A DNA stretch of 64,000 bases from Salaquimonas pukyongi (GCF_001953055.1 NZ_CP019044.1:3293578-3357577), one strand, 5' to 3'. Shown: positions 7,498 to 17,723, counted from the first letter of the stretch. A program made the numbers and translations. The notes: generated by a model from the sequence alone, not told the origin.

Positions 7498-9482
7498 GGG
7501 CGGGACGCTGCCTCCCCGGCCCTGATACGCCTTTGCTGCAGTAGGGGAAGCTGAAGAATGAAAAGGGCACCCCTTTCATTCCCGGAACGGTTTTCCGCGC
7601 GAATGGTGCCGCCATGGGCCTCGACGATTTGCCGCGAGATTGACAGGCCAAGACCCGAATTCTGTCCAAATCCCTGGGATTCCGGCCGATCCGTATAAAA
7701 GCGCTCGAAGATACGGTCGACCTTTTCGGCGGAAATTCCCGGACCGTTATCGGCAATGCGCAGGACAAGCTGGTCGCGGTCACGCTCCAGCGTCACCTCA
7801 ATCCTGCCGCCATCTGATGGCGCAAAAGACTTGGCGTTGTCGATGATATTGATGATGACCTGCGCCAGCCGGTCTTCGTGGCCCTTTACCACAAAGGGCT
7901 TTGGTTTGCCGTTAGGCTGTCCGGAAGGGGTACGGATGTCGAGATGGATTTCGGGCATCGCGCTGTCCGCCTCCTTCGACGGCGTGTCGCGGGCCATGGA
8001 GACAATATTGGCGACCAGGGCTGCAAAATCGACGGTATCGGCCTGTTCGCGGGCCAGTTCCGCATCCAGGCGTGAAGCATCCGAGATATCGGTGATCAGC
8101 CGGTCCAGACGTTTCACGTCGTGCTGGATCACGCCGTAGAGCCGGGTTTTGGCTTCGTCGGTTTTGGCAAGGGGCAGGGTTTCAACCGCGCTGCGCAGGG
8201 ACGTCAGCGGGTTCTTCAACTCATGGCTGACATCGGCGGCAAAGCGTTCGATGGCGTCGATGCGCGAATACAATGCCGCCGTCATGGAGCGGATTGAAGC
8301 TGAAAGCGTTCCGATCTCGTCTTGGCGGTTGGAGAAATCCGGAATTTCCTCGCGGGATTCAACGCCCTTGCGAACCCGGTTGGCCGCTTCCGACAGCTTG
8401 CGCAGCGGGGTGGCGATGGTGCCGGCCAGAAGCACGGACAGCACGATCAGCACGATGGCGGCAACGAGAAAGATGCGCAGGATCGCCAGGCGCTCTTCGG
8501 TAACGATCTTGTCGATCTCATTTCCCTCGGAGGAAAGCAGCAATACACCCGATATCACCCGCAGGCGCTGAATGGGAACGGCGACGGAAATCACCTGTTC
8601 CCCTCTCTGGGTCATGCGAACCACGGTCGACGGCGAACCGGTCAATGCCGAAACGACTTCCGGATAGTGAATGCCTGTATTGGGATGTTCCACATAGGTT
8701 GGCAGGTCGCGGCGCTGCAGAAGCCGGTTGAGAAAGTTTCCGATGCGCGAAATCATCCCCTCCGGCTCGTCCTCCTGCAGGGCCGGAAGGTTGTAGCGGA
8801 GTACCTTGCCTCCGGCATACAGAAACTTGGTGTCCAGCACGAGAATGCCGTCCTGATCATAGACCCTGGCCCGGGTACGCGCAGGTTGCACCAGGGAGCG
8901 CAGCAAGGGCGCCACCACTTCAGGGTTTACCGGAGAGGCCAGATCGTCGAGCGGCGAAATGGTCGGCGAGGTGGATTCGCCTGCCTGCAACTCCAGCAGC
9001 TTGTCGGGATCGACGGTAATCGTGCCGATTTCCATGGTTGCCTGTGAGGCAATGGCACCGGCGATGATCTTGCCCTGGGCAACGAGGCTGTCCTTGTAGG
9101 CTTCGACCAGACCTTCGCGAAACTGGTTGAGATACAAAATGCCCGACAGCAGCACGGCAAGTGCCGACAGATTGAGGAAAACGATGCGCCTTGTCAGTGA
9201 TGAAAAGAGCAACTGCCGCGCCCGCTGAAAAATGCGGTTGGCATCGCCGGAACCTTCGACCCGTTGCGCAGGTTCGCCGCTGTCCGCGTTTGCGGGATGT
9301 TCATCATCTACAGGTTTTTTGCCATCGCCTTCTTCGGTTGCGGCCTTCGCAACAGTATCCTGCTCCGTCTTGTCGCCGCGCGCTTTCCGTCCCCGATAAG
9401 AGGCAGAGCTCTCGTCGGGCATCGTATCGCTGTCTTCGCCAGCGGAAGCATGGGGCGGCTGCTTGTTTGGGCCGAGTTCCAT
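7494..9482 (-). CDS. chvG: ChvG sensor histidine kinase (ExoS/BvrS family)
   Basis: A 662-residue membrane sensor kinase. A cytoplasmic, charged N-terminus is followed by a membrane segment, a periplasmic sensor region of about 200 residues, a second membrane segment and HAMP domain. The H-box DVSHELKNPLTS has His420, and the ATPase motifs are DNGPGIS and GLGLSIS. ChvG senses acid and envelope stress and phosphorylates ChvI, and it is central to host interaction and exopolysaccharide control in rhizobia and Brucella. The ATG at 9482 is preferred because AGGACAGG lies upstream. The frame is open to a TTG at 9572 without a good ribosome site, and another ATG is at 9422. Relatives are usually shorter, near 600 residues. 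Confidence 0.93.
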   Translation of the reverse strand: MELGPNKQPPHASAGEDSDTMPDESSASYRGRKARGDKTEQDTVAKAATEEGDGKKPVDDEHPANADSGEPAQRVEGSGDANRIFQRARQLLFSSLTRRIVFLNLSALAVLLSGILYLNQFREGLVEAYKDSLVAQGKIIAGAIASQATMEIGTITVDPDKLLELQAGESTSPTISPLDDLASPVNPEVVAPLLRSLVQPARTRARVYDQDGILVLDTKFLYAGGKVLRYNLPALQEDEPEGMISRIGNFLNRLLQRRDLPTYVEHPNTGIHYPEVVSALTGSPSTVVRMTQRGEQVISVAVPIQRLRVISGVLLLSSEGNEIDKIVTEERLAILRIFLVAAIVLIVLSVLLAGTIATPLRKLSEAANRVRKGVESREEIPDFSNRQDEIGTLSASIRSMTAALYSRIDAIERFAADVSHELKNPLTSLRSAVETLPLAKTDEAKTRLYGVIQHDVKRLDRLITDISDASRLDAELAREQADTVDFAALVANIVSMARDTPSKEADSAMPEIHLDIRTPSGQPNGKPKPFVVKGHEDRLAQVIINIIDNAKSFAPSDGGRIEVTLERDRDQLVLRIADNGPGISAEKVDRIFERFYTDRPESQGFGQNSGLGLSISRQIVEAHGGTIRAENRSGNERGALFILQLPLLQQRRIRAGEAASRP

Positions 9483-9596
9483 CCGAATCAAGCCTGTCCT
9501 GCCGGCGGGCACCGCCACGCGGCGCCAATGACCGGGCCGTATATAGATAATGGGCTTTGTTCCGGCGTGCAATCAAGCAAGGCTAAAGCAGATGGC

Positions 9597-10304
9597 TCAT
9601 GATTCCCTGAAGCGATAACCGACGCCATACAGGGTTTCGATCATCTCGAAGTCGTCATCATGCGCCTTGAACTTCTTGCGCAGCCGTTTGATGTGGCTGT
9701 CGATCGTCCGGTCGTCCACATACACCTGATCGTCATAGGCTGCGTCCATCAGCGCATCGCGGCTCTTGACGACACCGGGACGCTGCGCCAGCGCATACAG
9801 AATGAGGAACTCCGTCACGGTCAGCGTGATCGGCTTGCCCTTCCAGGTGCAGGTATGGCGTTCCTGGTCCATGGCCAGGTGCCCGCGCTCCAGAAGCTTT
9901 GCTTCACCGCCACTGCCGCTGCGCGATCCACCTTCGTTGATCGCTGCCGCCCGCCGCAGCACCGCCTTGACCCGCTCGACCAGAAGCCGCTGGGAAAACG
10001 GTTTCTTGATGAAGTCGTCGGCACCCATCTTGAGGCCGAACAGTTCATCGATCTCGTCATCTTTTGAAGTGAGGAAAATCACCGGCAGATCAGACTTCTG
10101 CCGCAGGCGCCGCAGCAGTTCCATGCCATCCATGCGTGGCATCTTGATGTCGAAAATGGCAAGGTCCGGCCTGCGGGCCATCAGCCCGTCCAGGGCAGAG
10201 GCACCATCGGTATAGGTTTCGACCCGGTACCCCTCGGACTCCAGCGCGATGGAAACCGAAGTCAGGATGTTGCGGTCGTCGTCGACAAGGGCAATGGTCG
10301 GCAT
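9597..10304 (-). CDS. chvI: ChvI response regulator (OmpR/PhoB family)
   Basis: A 235-residue regulator. The receiver domain has the acidic pocket VDDD at 7-10, phospho-acceptor Asp52 in IFDIKMP and the conserved Lys in KKPF. A C-terminal winged helix contains the [17 protein letters not shown] recognition region. It is partner of ChvG, which starts about 115 bases downstream. In rhizobia and Brucella (ExoS/ChvI, BvrS/BvrR) this pair controls envelope, succinoglycan and acid-response genes. It is transcribed divergently from pckA across a 447-base intergenic region. Confidence 0.96.
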   Translation of the reverse strand: MPTIALVDDDRNILTSVSIALESEGYRVETYTDGASALDGLMARRPDLAIFDIKMPRMDGMELLRRLRQKSDLPVIFLTSKDDEIDELFGLKMGADDFIKKPFSQRLLVERVKAVLRRAAAINEGGSRSGSGGEAKLLERGHLAMDQERHTCTWKGKPITLTVTEFLILYALAQRPGVVKSRDALMDAAYDDQVYVDDRTIDSHIKRLRKKFKAHDDDFEMIETLYGVGYRFRES

Positions 10305-10751
10305 TTCGGGATCGGCTCCGGTAAGAGTTTATTTCCCGCTATACAGGGAAAGGAATTTCGTTGCGCAGTTCTTTCAAAAATACGCGCAAATTGTGACGCC
10401 GGACAACCTGCTTCAATATCCTTCATCAAGGTAAACGGCAAAATCATTGAAACCAAACCGTCTGCGGCCCGCCACATTTGCGGCCCAAGGCGCTGACTTG
10501 CAAGGAAAAATCGGCCTCAATACCGTGCACCGTGATGGCACGGATTTCAATCGTTTAAAAATTTTAAACCGATTAATAAACTGATTTATTTGAGTAATCC
10601 TGCACCGTTTATTGTCTGAAAACAGGTTTTAAAGTATGAGAACGGACCTCCGATATCACGGCAGGAAGGAAGGCAGCTTGGCTGGGCAGAACCCGTCAGC
10701 GCGACAGAGGCTTATTCTAAGGGTGTGCGGCGGCATGCCGGGAGACAGTTC
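10305..10751. other. Intergenic region between divergent chvI and pckA
   Basis: There are 447 bases with no convincing gene. Short frames here lack ribosome sites and family features. The region must hold the promoters of chvI (left) and pckA (right). The AT-rich part 10545-10625 is the likely pckA promoter area and contains the palindrome listed separately. A GGGAGA ribosome site sits just before the pckA ATG. Confidence 0.7.
10549..10574. promoter_or_regulatory. Palindrome upstream of pckA, candidate operator
   Basis: GTTTAAAA and TTTTAAAC form perfect 8-base arms around a single A. They are extended by AATC on the left and GATT on the right, with one unpaired C. The site lies about 180 bases before the pckA ATG. 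Rhizobial pckA is repressed by the LacI-type regulator PckR, and a palindrome of this kind could be its operator. That link is inference. Confidence 0.5.
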
Positions 10752-12362
10752 ATGAAACAGATCGGTACATACAACACCAGCCACGATCTTTCTGCATTCG
10801 GCTTTTCCGGTCTGAAGGCCGTCCGCTGGAACTTGACAGCGCCCGCGCTGTACGAAGAGTCGGCCCGGCGCAATGAAAGCCGAATTGCCGAAGGTGGTGC
10901 ACTTGTGGTGGAGACAGGACAGCACACAGGCCGCTCGGCAGCGGACAAGTTCGTCGTTCGCGATGCTTCCACCGAGGACACGATCTGGTGGGACAACAAC
11001 AAACCACTGCCGCCTGAGGCATTTGAAATTCTCAAGCAGGACATGCTGCATCATGCCGAAGGCAAGGAGCTCTTCGTTCAGGACCTGTATGGTGGCGCCG
11101 ACCCGGCCAATCGCATCAAGGCACGGGTGGTGACTGAATATGCGTGGCATTCCCTGTTTATCCGCAATCTTCTGATCCGGCCGGAGTTTTCCGAACTTGC
11201 CGGTTATGTTCCCGATATGATGATCGTCGATCTGCCAAGCTTTAAAGCAGATCCCGCCCGTCATGGCTGCCGGTCCGAAACCGTCATCGCCTGCGATCTG
11301 ACGAGCCGGATCGTTCTGATCGCCGGAACTTCCTATGCCGGCGAAATGAAGAAATCGGTATTTACGGCGCTCAACTATACGCTGCCTGAAAAGGACGTCA
11401 TGCCGATGCACTGTTCGGCAAATGTGGGCGATGAAGGTGATACGGCCGTTTTCTTCGGTCTGTCGGGCACCGGAAAGACAACGCTTTCCGCCGATGCTTC
11501 CCGCACCCTTATCGGCGATGACGAGCACGGTTGGGGTGAAGATGGCATCTTTAACTTCGAGGGCGGTTGCTATGCCAAGACCATTCGTCTTTCACCGGAA
11601 GCCGAACCCGAGATTTTTGCAACGACACAGCGTTTCGGCACCGTTCTGGAAAACGTTGTGCTGGACGAAAACCGCATTCCCGATTTCGATGACGGGTCGT
11701 TGACGGAAAATACCCGCTGCGCCTATCCGCTGGATTTCATTCCGAATGCCTCGCAAAGCGGCCGAGCGCCACATCCCCGCAACATCATCATGCTGACGGC
11801 CGATGCTTTCGGTGTTCTGCCGCCAATTTCACGCCTGACCCCCGCTCAGGCAATGTTCCATTTCCTTTCAGGCTACACCGCCAAGGTTGCCGGCACCGAA
11901 AAGGGCGTGACAGAACCGGAGGCAACCTTCTCCACCTGTTTCGGCGCGCCGTTCATGCCCCGTCATCCCTCCGAATATGGCGATCTTCTGCGCAATCTCA
12001 TTGCACGTCATGGCGTAAGCTGCTGGCTGGTCAATACCGGCTGGACCGGTGGCGCTTACGGCATTGGTTCGCGGATGCCGATCAAAGTTACCCGCAAGCT
12101 GCTTTCAGAAGCGCTGAACGGCAATCTCAACAATGCCGAATTCCGCGTCGATCCCAATTTCGGCTTCGAGGTACCGGTTTCGGTCGACGAGATTGATGAC
12201 AGCATTCTCGATCCGCGCTCGACCTGGGCTGACGGCAGCGAATATGATGCGCAGGCCCGAAAACTGGTCAACATGTTCCGCCAGAACTTCGTCAAGTTCG
12301 AAGACCATGTCGATCAGGAGGTGCTGGCTGCTGCCTCGGTGGCGCTTCAGGCTGCGGAATAG
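10752..12362 (+). CDS. pckA: Phosphoenolpyruvate carboxykinase (ATP)
   Basis: A 536-residue ATP-type PEPCK that converts oxaloacetate to phosphoenolpyruvate, the first gluconeogenic step during growth on organic acids. The kinase-1a loop GLSGTGKT is at 236-243 and the kinase-2 motif LIGDDEHGW at 253-261. The substrate-binding [12 protein letters not shown] stretch is near residue 56. The ATG at 10752 follows GGGAGA with good spacing, and an in-frame ATG 27 bases earlier has none. The position divergent from chvI is conserved in rhizobia and Brucella. A strong terminator follows. Confidence 0.97.
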   Translation: MKQIGTYNTSHDLSAFGFSGLKAVRWNLTAPALYEESARRNESRIAEGGALVVETGQHTGRSAADKFVVRDASTEDTIWWDNNKPLPPEAFEILKQDMLHHAEGKELFVQDLYGGADPANRIKARVVTEYAWHSLFIRNLLIRPEFSELAGYVPDMMIVDLPSFKADPARHGCRSETVIACDLTSRIVLIAGTSYAGEMKKSVFTALNYTLPEKDVMPMHCSANVGDEGDTAVFFGLSGTGKTTLSADASRTLIGDDEHGWGEDGIFNFEGGCYAKTIRLSPEAEPEIFATTQRFGTVLENVVLDENRIPDFDDGSLTENTRCAYPLDFIPNASQSGRAPHPRNIIMLTADAFGVLPPISRLTPAQAMFHFLSGYTAKVAGTEKGVTEPEATFSTCFGAPFMPRHPSEYGDLLRNLIARHGVSCWLVNTGWTGGAYGIGSRMPIKVTRKLLSEALNGNLNNAEFRVDPNFGFEVPVSVDEIDDSILDPRSTWADGSEYDAQARKLVNMFRQNFVKFEDHVDQEVLAAASVALQAAE

Positions 12363-12400
12363 TCTTTCGATACTGAAAGCTATCTGGTTGAAGTTCAAAA

Positions 12401-12427
12401 AAAAGCCCGGCAGCAGGCCGGGCTTTT
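12401..12427. terminator. Bidirectional terminator between pckA and the DUF1150 gene
   Basis: A perfect 10-bp stem (AAAAGCCCGG / CCGGGCTTTT) with a short loop is flanked by an A run on the left and T residues on the right. It can terminate pckA rightward and the DUF1150/Hsp20 unit leftward. Confidence 0.9.
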
Positions 12428-12454
12428 GATTATCCGTGTGCGGTCAAAATAAAA

Positions 12455-12742
12455 TCAGTGAAGCCGTACCGGCATCAACTGGTTGTCCATGGCGTAGGCG
12501 GCGGCGGTTTCCAGATCAGGGCAGACTGCCAGCAGATTGCCCCGGGCGGAAAAAACGCCCAGACCGGACACGGTTTTTGCAGATGGCACGCCGGCGGCGT
12601 ATTCTTCACCGCTCACCGGACGGAAATAGGCAAGCTGGCCTTCGCCGAGAAGCAACAGTTCTCTTGCGGCAACCTCATCCAGCGACTGCTTCCAGGCTTC
12701 GGCTTCCGCCGTATTTTCCGGTTTTTGATTATCATCCAGCAT
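12455..12742 (-). CDS. DUF1150 family protein
   Basis: A 95-residue protein of the DUF1150 family, small alphaproteobacterial proteins of unknown function usually encoded next to an Hsp20 gene, as here. No signal peptide or membrane segment is visible. The sequence is acidic at the N-terminus (MLDDNQKPENTAEAEA) with a conserved LLGEGQLAYFRPV core and a C-terminal half around AAAYAMDNQL. It starts 12 bases after the Hsp20 stop, so the two form an operon that ends at the pckA-side terminator. Co-expression with a small heat-shock protein suggests a stress role, unproven. Confidence 0.88.
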   Translation of the reverse strand: MLDDNQKPENTAEAEAWKQSLDEVAARELLLLGEGQLAYFRPVSGEEYAAGVPSAKTVSGLGVFSARGNLLAVCPDLETAAAYAMDNQLMPVRLH

Positions 12743-12754
12743 GGCGGCTACTCC

Positions 12755-13176
12755 TTACTTGCTGTTGCCGATCTTGATCTTCTTGACCTTGAGCTCCGGC
12801 TCAAGGTGAACCAGATCGACCGACAACAGGCCGTTCATCAATTCCGCGCTTTTGACTTCAATGCCGTTTGCCAGAACGAAGCTCTTTTGAAACTGCCGTG
12901 CGGCAATACCGCGGTGAAGAAACTCTCTCGACGGATCGGGCTCCTGCCTGCCGGTGATTGTCAGCTGGTTGTTCTCCAGCGCAATGTCCAGCTCGTCTTC
13001 CGAAAATCCGGCAACGGCGAGGGTGATCCGCAACAGGCTCTCTTCCTCGCCTGTGATGCGCTCAATGTTGTAAGGGGGTAGCCGTCGCCATTGCTGCGGG
13101 CGATTTTTTCAGCCATGCGCTCGATTTCCTCGAAACCAAGCATGAGCGGGCTGCCGAAATGAGATACGCGATTCAT
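12755..13176 (-). pseudogene. Hsp20 small heat-shock protein gene, broken by a one-base deletion
   Basis: The two halves lie in different frames. The first begins at an ATG at 13176 (MNRVSHFGSPLMLGFEEIERMAEK) and runs to a GDGYP segment. The second resumes as PYNIERITGEEESLLRI and continues through an alpha-crystallin domain (VAGFSEDELDI, LTITGRQ, RGIAARQF) to the stop at 12755. Inserting one C into the five-C run (GGGGG at 13074-13078 on the plus strand) restores one 140-residue IbpA-type Hsp20 with an intact PPYNIE junction. Everything else is family-typical, so this is either a very recent mutation, a phase-variable tract or a sequencing/assembly indel. Without the repair only the first 35 or so residues would be correct. 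Confidence 0.9.
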
Positions 13177-13408
13177 GGTCCTGTCCGATCCCTGTTCGGA
13201 AGATGACTTCCGGTTGGCAATCTTGCATGCGGCCCGATGGCACCGCATTCAAGTCAGGATATGGGGTCAAACTTCGAAGGGTTCAAGGCAGGATCAAGGG
13301 ATGACAAATGCGGCGGCTGTGATTATCAAGCGCTGACACAATTTCAATTGCGTTGAAGTAACCAGGTTCGCCGGCATTGGCGGGCGGCGAATTTTCCGGA
13401 GAAAACTG

Positions 13409-15589
13409 ATGAATGCAGCAAAAACTGCCGAGCGGGTGAAGGCCGGCAGCCTGAACGTTGACAAAAAACTCTATGAATTTGTCAACAAGGAAGTCCTGCC
13501 TGGAACCGGTGTGCGGGAGAAAGCTTTCTGGCCGGGTTTCGGCAAGATCGTGGATGCCCTGACGCCGAAAAACCGCGAACTGCTGGCCCGCCGGGAGGAA
13601 CTGCAGGAACAGATCGACCGGTGGCATCTCGACAATCCCGGAAAGCACTCCGATTTGAAGGCCTACAAATCCTTTCTGAAGAAAATCGGCTATATTGTAC
13701 CGGAAGGAAAGCCGTTCTCGGTAACCACTTCAAGAGTGGATGACGAGCTTACCACCATTGCCGGGCCGCAACTCGTGGTTCCTGTCATGAATGCTCGCTA
13801 TGCCCTCAATGCCGCCAATGCACGCTGGGGATCTCTCTACGATGCGCTCTACGGCACCGATGTCATACCGCAGACCGGTGGGGCCGCGCCTGGCAAGGGC
13901 TACAACCCGGTTCGCGGCAAGAAGGTAATCGCCTGGGGCCGCAAACTGCTGGACCGCATGGCGCCGCTCAAAGACGGCAAGCACGCTCAGGTCAAGGCCT
14001 ATCGTGTGAAGGGCGGCAAGCTGGCCGCTGAACTTGCCAAGGGCGAGACAACGCTGGCTGACCCCAAGCAGTTCGCAGGCTTCACCGGCGAACCGGGGAA
14101 CCCGGACTCCATTTTGCTGGTCAACAATGACCTGCATGCGGAAATCATTGTCGATCCGGACCATCCTGTCGGCAAGGACGACAAGGCGGGGGTTTGCGAT
14201 ATCGTTCTGGAGTCCGCTGTTTCCACCATCATGGATTGCGAGGACTCCGTTGCCGCCGTCGATGCGGAAGACAAGGTCGTGGTTTACCGCAACTGGCTTG
14301 GCCTGATGAAGGGTGATCTTGAAGACACCTTTGAAAAGGGCGGCAAAAGGGTCACCCGCAGCCTCAATCCCGACAAGGCCTATAAAAAGCCGAATGGCCG
14401 GCCGGCGGCGCTGCACGGCCGTTCGTTGATGTTTGTGCGCAATGTCGGGCACCTGATGACCAATCCTGCCATTCTCGACCGCAATGGCGACGAGGTGTTC
14501 GAGGGTATCCTGGATGCGGTGATCACCTCGCTTTGCGCCCTGCACGACATTGGCCCCAAGGGCCGGCACCTAAATTCCCGCAAGGGGTCGGTCTACATCG
14601 TCAAGCCGAAGATGCACGGGCCTGAGGAAGTTGCCTTCGCAAACGAGCTGTTTGCTGCGGTCGAAGACCTGCTGGGCATGAAGCGGAACACCCTGAAAAT
14701 GGGCATCATGGATGAAGAGCGGCGAACCACTGTTAATCTGAAGGAATGCATTCGTGCCGCCAAATCGCGGGTGGTGTTCATCAATACCGGCTTCCTGGAC
14801 CGCACCGGCGACGAGATTCACACGTCCATGAAGGCCGGTCCGATGATTCGAAAAGGCGACATGAAGTCGTCGACCTGGATTACGGCCTATGAAAACAACA
14901 ATGTTGATGTCGGGCTAAATTGCGGCCTTTCCGGCAAGGCGCAGATCGGCAAGGGAATGTGGGCGGCCCCCGACATGATGGCCGATATGCTGAAGCAGAA
15001 AATCGGGCACCCGAAATCCGGCGCCAATACCGCCTGGGTTCCTTCTCCCACAGCTGCCACGCTGCACGCGACCAATTATCATGAGGTGAATGTCAAAGCG
15101 GTTCAGAAAAAGCTGGCAAGACGCAAGAAGGCGAAACTGGACGACATTCTGAACGTGCCGGTGGCGATACGCCCCAATTGGGACAAGGCCGCGATCCGGC
15201 AGGAACTCGACAACAACGCCCAGGGCATTCTCGGCTATGTGGTCCGCTGGATCGACCAGGGCGTCGGCTGCTCCAAGGTGCCGGACATTCACGATGTCGG
15301 ACTCATGGAGGACCGCGCGACCCTGCGCATTTCCTCCCAGCACATGGCAAACTGGCTTTATCACGGGGTCTGCAGGAAATCCGACGTCATGGCATCATTG
15401 AAGCGCATGGCAAAGGTCGTCGACAAGCAGAACAAGGGTGATTCCGCCTATCGTAACATGGCCCCGGACTTTGAAAGTTCCGTTGCCTTCCAGGCTGCCT
15501 GCGACCTGGTGCTGTTGGGCACCGAGCAGCCTTCAGGTTATACCGAGCCGGTTCTTCACCGCCGCCGCCGCGAACTGAAGGGCAGCTGA
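13409..15589 (+). CDS. glcB: Malate synthase G
   Basis: A 726-residue cytosolic enzyme of the glyoxylate bypass that condenses glyoxylate with acetyl-CoA to malate. The length fits the monomeric G isoform. Characteristic stretches are [15 protein letters not shown] (about residue 272), [23 protein letters not shown], the [17 protein letters not shown] segment and the C-terminal [26 protein letters not shown] (abbreviated here to its ends). The start [10 protein letters not shown] follows a CGGAGAAAA ribosome site. The gene is a solitary transcription unit close to pckA, giving a gluconeogenic/C2 pair. Confidence 0.96.
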   Translation: MNAAKTAERVKAGSLNVDKKLYEFVNKEVLPGTGVREKAFWPGFGKIVDALTPKNRELLARREELQEQIDRWHLDNPGKHSDLKAYKSFLKKIGYIVPEGKPFSVTTSRVDDELTTIAGPQLVVPVMNARYALNAANARWGSLYDALYGTDVIPQTGGAAPGKGYNPVRGKKVIAWGRKLLDRMAPLKDGKHAQVKAYRVKGGKLAAELAKGETTLADPKQFAGFTGEPGNPDSILLVNNDLHAEIIVDPDHPVGKDDKAGVCDIVLESAVSTIMDCEDSVAAVDAEDKVVVYRNWLGLMKGDLEDTFEKGGKRVTRSLNPDKAYKKPNGRPAALHGRSLMFVRNVGHLMTNPAILDRNGDEVFEGILDAVITSLCALHDIGPKGRHLNSRKGSVYIVKPKMHGPEEVAFANELFAAVEDLLGMKRNTLKMGIMDEERRTTVNLKECIRAAKSRVVFINTGFLDRTGDEIHTSMKAGPMIRKGDMKSSTWITAYENNNVDVGLNCGLSGKAQIGKGMWAAPDMMADMLKQKIGHPKSGANTAWVPSPTAATLHATNYHEVNVKAVQKKLARRKKAKLDDILNVPVAIRPNWDKAAIRQELDNNAQGILGYVVRWIDQGVGCSKVPDIHDVGLMEDRATLRISSQHMANWLYHGVCRKSDVMASLKRMAKVVDKQNKGDSAYRNMAPDFESSVAFQAACDLVLLGTEQPSGYTEPVLHRRRRELKGS

Positions 15590-15656
15590 TCTCAATCAGG
15601 TGTGCTCCAGCCGGTTCTTGCGGTTCCGTCAAAAGCGACATCGCATTCAAGACACG

Positions 15657-15680
15657 AAAAAACCCGCCGGATGGCGGGTT
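15657..15680 (-). terminator. Terminator between glcB and the L,D-transpeptidase gene
   Basis: A perfect 8-bp stem AACCCGCC/GGCGGGTT has a four-base loop. On the minus strand it is followed by a run of T (A run 15657-15662), so it mainly terminates the leftward L,D-transpeptidase gene. It may also serve glcB, which ends about 70 bases before it. Confidence 0.8.
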
Positions 15681-15706
15681 CATCATGCTCTGCAATATGG
15701 GCTGTC

Positions 15707-16411
15707 TTACTGGATCACCACCACCTTGGCGCGGCCCTTCACACGGTCGTAAAGATCGATGATGTCCTGATTGATCAACCGGATGCAGCCGGAAGATGCT
15801 GCCGTGCCGATGGATTTCCACTGCGGCGTACCATGAAGGCGGTAGAGCGTATCCTTGCCGTTCTTGAACAGGTAGAGCGCCCGCGCACCCAGGGGATTGT
15901 TCAGGCCAGGCTCCATGCCGCCATTGTCAGCGCTGTATCTTGCCAGTTTGGGCTGCCGGCGAATCATTTCAGAAGGCGGCGTCCAGGTTGGCCACTTCTT
16001 CTTCCAGCCGATATAGGCAGTACCCTGCCACTCAAAGCCCTGGCGGCCAACGCCGACACCATAGCGCATTGCCGTACCGCCGTCCTCGACCAGATACAGA
16101 AACCGCTTGGATACATCAACGACGATGGTGCCCGGCTTCTCATTGGTCACGTAGGGAACGCGCTGACGCAAATACTGCTTGTCCATCTTTTCAACGGGAA
16201 TGCGGGGCAGTTCATAGCCTTCGTCGACCACGGCTGCATATTGCAGTCGCGGATTGGGGCCGCTGCGGCGTGTAAAATTGAACTTCGGAAAATTCGCAAC
16301 AAAGGCCGCACGGTCAAATGTGGGCATTTCCGGCTGAAAACCGGTGGAACTGCAGCCTGCAAGCAACACCGCAGCCATTGCCGCGAGAAAGAGTCGAGAG
16401 AGTTTTTTCAT
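15707..16411 (-). CDS. L,D-transpeptidase lipoprotein (YkuD domain)
   Basis: A 234-residue secreted lipoprotein. The signal peptide ends in the lipobox LLAGC with Cys20 as the lipidated residue. The YkuD domain in the C-terminal half ends in the catalytic HG...SSGCIRL motif, whose Cys forms the acyl-enzyme. Such enzymes form 3-3 peptidoglycan cross-links or attach proteins to the wall in the periplasm, and this architecture is abundant in Hyphomicrobiales, which rely on L,D-cross-links in polar growth. The ATG at 16411 was chosen because it opens the signal peptide. The upstream in-frame extension is Arg/Lys rich and non-signal-like. Confidence 0.93.
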   Translation of the reverse strand: MKKLSRLFLAAMAAVLLAGCSSTGFQPEMPTFDRAAFVANFPKFNFTRRSGPNPRLQYAAVVDEGYELPRIPVEKMDKQYLRQRVPYVTNEKPGTIVVDVSKRFLYLVEDGGTAMRYGVGVGRQGFEWQGTAYIGWKKKWPTWTPPSEMIRRQPKLARYSADNGGMEPGLNNPLGARALYLFKNGKDTLYRLHGTPQWKSIGTAASSGCIRLINQDIIDLYDRVKGRAKVVVIQ

Positions 16412-16636
16412 GGGATTCCGCCGTTTTGGGAGGCCCGTTCGTACCTCGGATTTGAACGAGCGGCCATTCTGCTTCCGTTTGCGCGATAACAGAGTGGGCA
16501 TTCTGCCAGCAAGCAAAATAAGAAAATGACTTTAGGTAATGCCGCGATGTTGCAAATATGGCACGTTCAGCAGACATGTTTTCATGCCGCCGGGAGCTTG
16601 CTACGATGGGCAATTCCAGCTTGAATCGGATGTATC

Positions 16637-17155
16637 ATGCCCATTGTCCAGATCGCCGGCAACAATCCGCTCGTTGACGGGCGGCAGTCTGAAAAAGCGC
16701 TGATGGTCCAGCGTGGCATGATACGCCACCTGGAAGATGCCGGCCATGCCGTTCTGCCGGAGTTTCCGCTTGCCAATGGCCGCCGTGCGGACCTGCTTTG
16801 CCTGGACCGGAAGGGCAGGTTCACACTCATTGAGATCAAGTCGTCGGTGGAAGACTACAAGGTTGACCGCAAATGGCCTGAATATTCCGGCTTTTGCGAC
16901 TATTTTGCCTTTGCCACCTGGTCTGGTGTGCCGGCAGGCATCTTTCCCCAAACCACGGGTCTTTATGTTGCCGATGCCCACTATGCGGAGTTGCTGCGTG
17001 AGCCGCCGGAGCAGACGATGCATGCCGCCAGCCGAAAGGCACTCACACTGCGCTTTGCCCGTCTGGCTGCCCAACGGGCTGAGCGCATTGCCCGCTTTGC
17101 CGAAGCCGGCGATCTTGCTTTCGACCGGCTGGACTTCGATAAATCAGCGGATTGA
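16637..17155 (+). CDS. mmcB: MmcB family putative DNA repair endonuclease
   Basis: A 172-residue cytosolic protein of the MmcB family (PF06319, PD-(D/E)XK nuclease fold). The conserved core is RRADLLCLDRKG followed by FTLIEIKSS at about 53-73, the Asp...Glu-X-Lys arrangement of the superfamily. In Caulobacter MmcB is induced by DNA damage and mitomycin C and acts in repair. The ATG at 16637 follows an intergenic region of 226 bases shared with the divergent L,D-transpeptidase gene. The gene converges with actR, 7 bases separating the stops. Confidence 0.88.
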   Translation: MPIVQIAGNNPLVDGRQSEKALMVQRGMIRHLEDAGHAVLPEFPLANGRRADLLCLDRKGRFTLIEIKSSVEDYKVDRKWPEYSGFCDYFAFATWSGVPAGIFPQTTGLYVADAHYAELLREPPEQTMHAASRKALTLRFARLAAQRAERIARFAEAGDLAFDRLDFDKSAD

Positions 17156-17162
17156 ATGATCT

Positions 17163-17723
17163 TCAGCGCGGTGCCCGTTTGGCCAGAATGCGTTGCAGGG
17201 TACGGCGATGCATGTTGAGCCTGCGCGCTGTTTCAGAGACGTTGCGGTCGCACAGTTCATAAACCCGCAAAATATGCTCCCAGCGGACCCGGTCCGCTGA
17301 CATCGGATTTTCCGGTGGTTCGGCCTTGTCTTCCGGCTTGCGCATCAGCGCCGCATAAACCTCATCGGCATCAGCCGGTTTTGCCAGATAATCCACCGCC
17401 CCCAGCTTTACCGCGGTGACCGCCGTGGCGATGTTGCCGTATCCGGTCAGAACGATGGCGCGGCAATCGGGCTTTGCCTTGCGGATAACCTCGATCACAT
17501 CAAGGCCGTTGCCGTCCGACAGGCGCATGTCCACCACCGCGAAGTCAGGCGGATTTGCCTTCACAAGGGCAACCGCGCTGGCCATGGTTTCCGCCATGTC
17601 CACCTCAAAGCCGCGTGCTTCCATGGCGCGGCCGAGCCGCGTCAGAAACGGCCGGTCATCGTCCACCAGCAGCAGCCGCCGGTTTTCGGGCATGTCTGCC
17701 TCGATCTGTGTATCCTGTGTCAT
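17163..17723 (-). CDS. actR: ActR/RegA/PrrA-type redox response regulator
   Basis: A 186-residue regulator. The receiver domain has LLLVDDDRPF at 17-26, phospho-acceptor Asp65 in VVDMRLSDGNGLD and LTGYGNIATAVTAVKLGA. A short linker is followed by a Fis-type helix-turn-helix (ETARRLNMHRRTLQRIL) at the C-terminus. This is the conserved layout of RegA/PrrA/ActR, which controls respiration, carbon and nitrogen fixation and acid tolerance genes according to redox state. The start is 55 bases beyond the stop of the cognate kinase gene. Confidence 0.96.
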   Translation of the reverse strand: MTQDTQIEADMPENRRLLLVDDDRPFLTRLGRAMEARGFEVDMAETMASAVALVKANPPDFAVVDMRLSDGNGLDVIEVIRKAKPDCRAIVLTGYGNIATAVTAVKLGAVDYLAKPADADEVYAALMRKPEDKAEPPENPMSADRVRWEHILRVYELCDRNVSETARRLNMHRRTLQRILAKRAPR

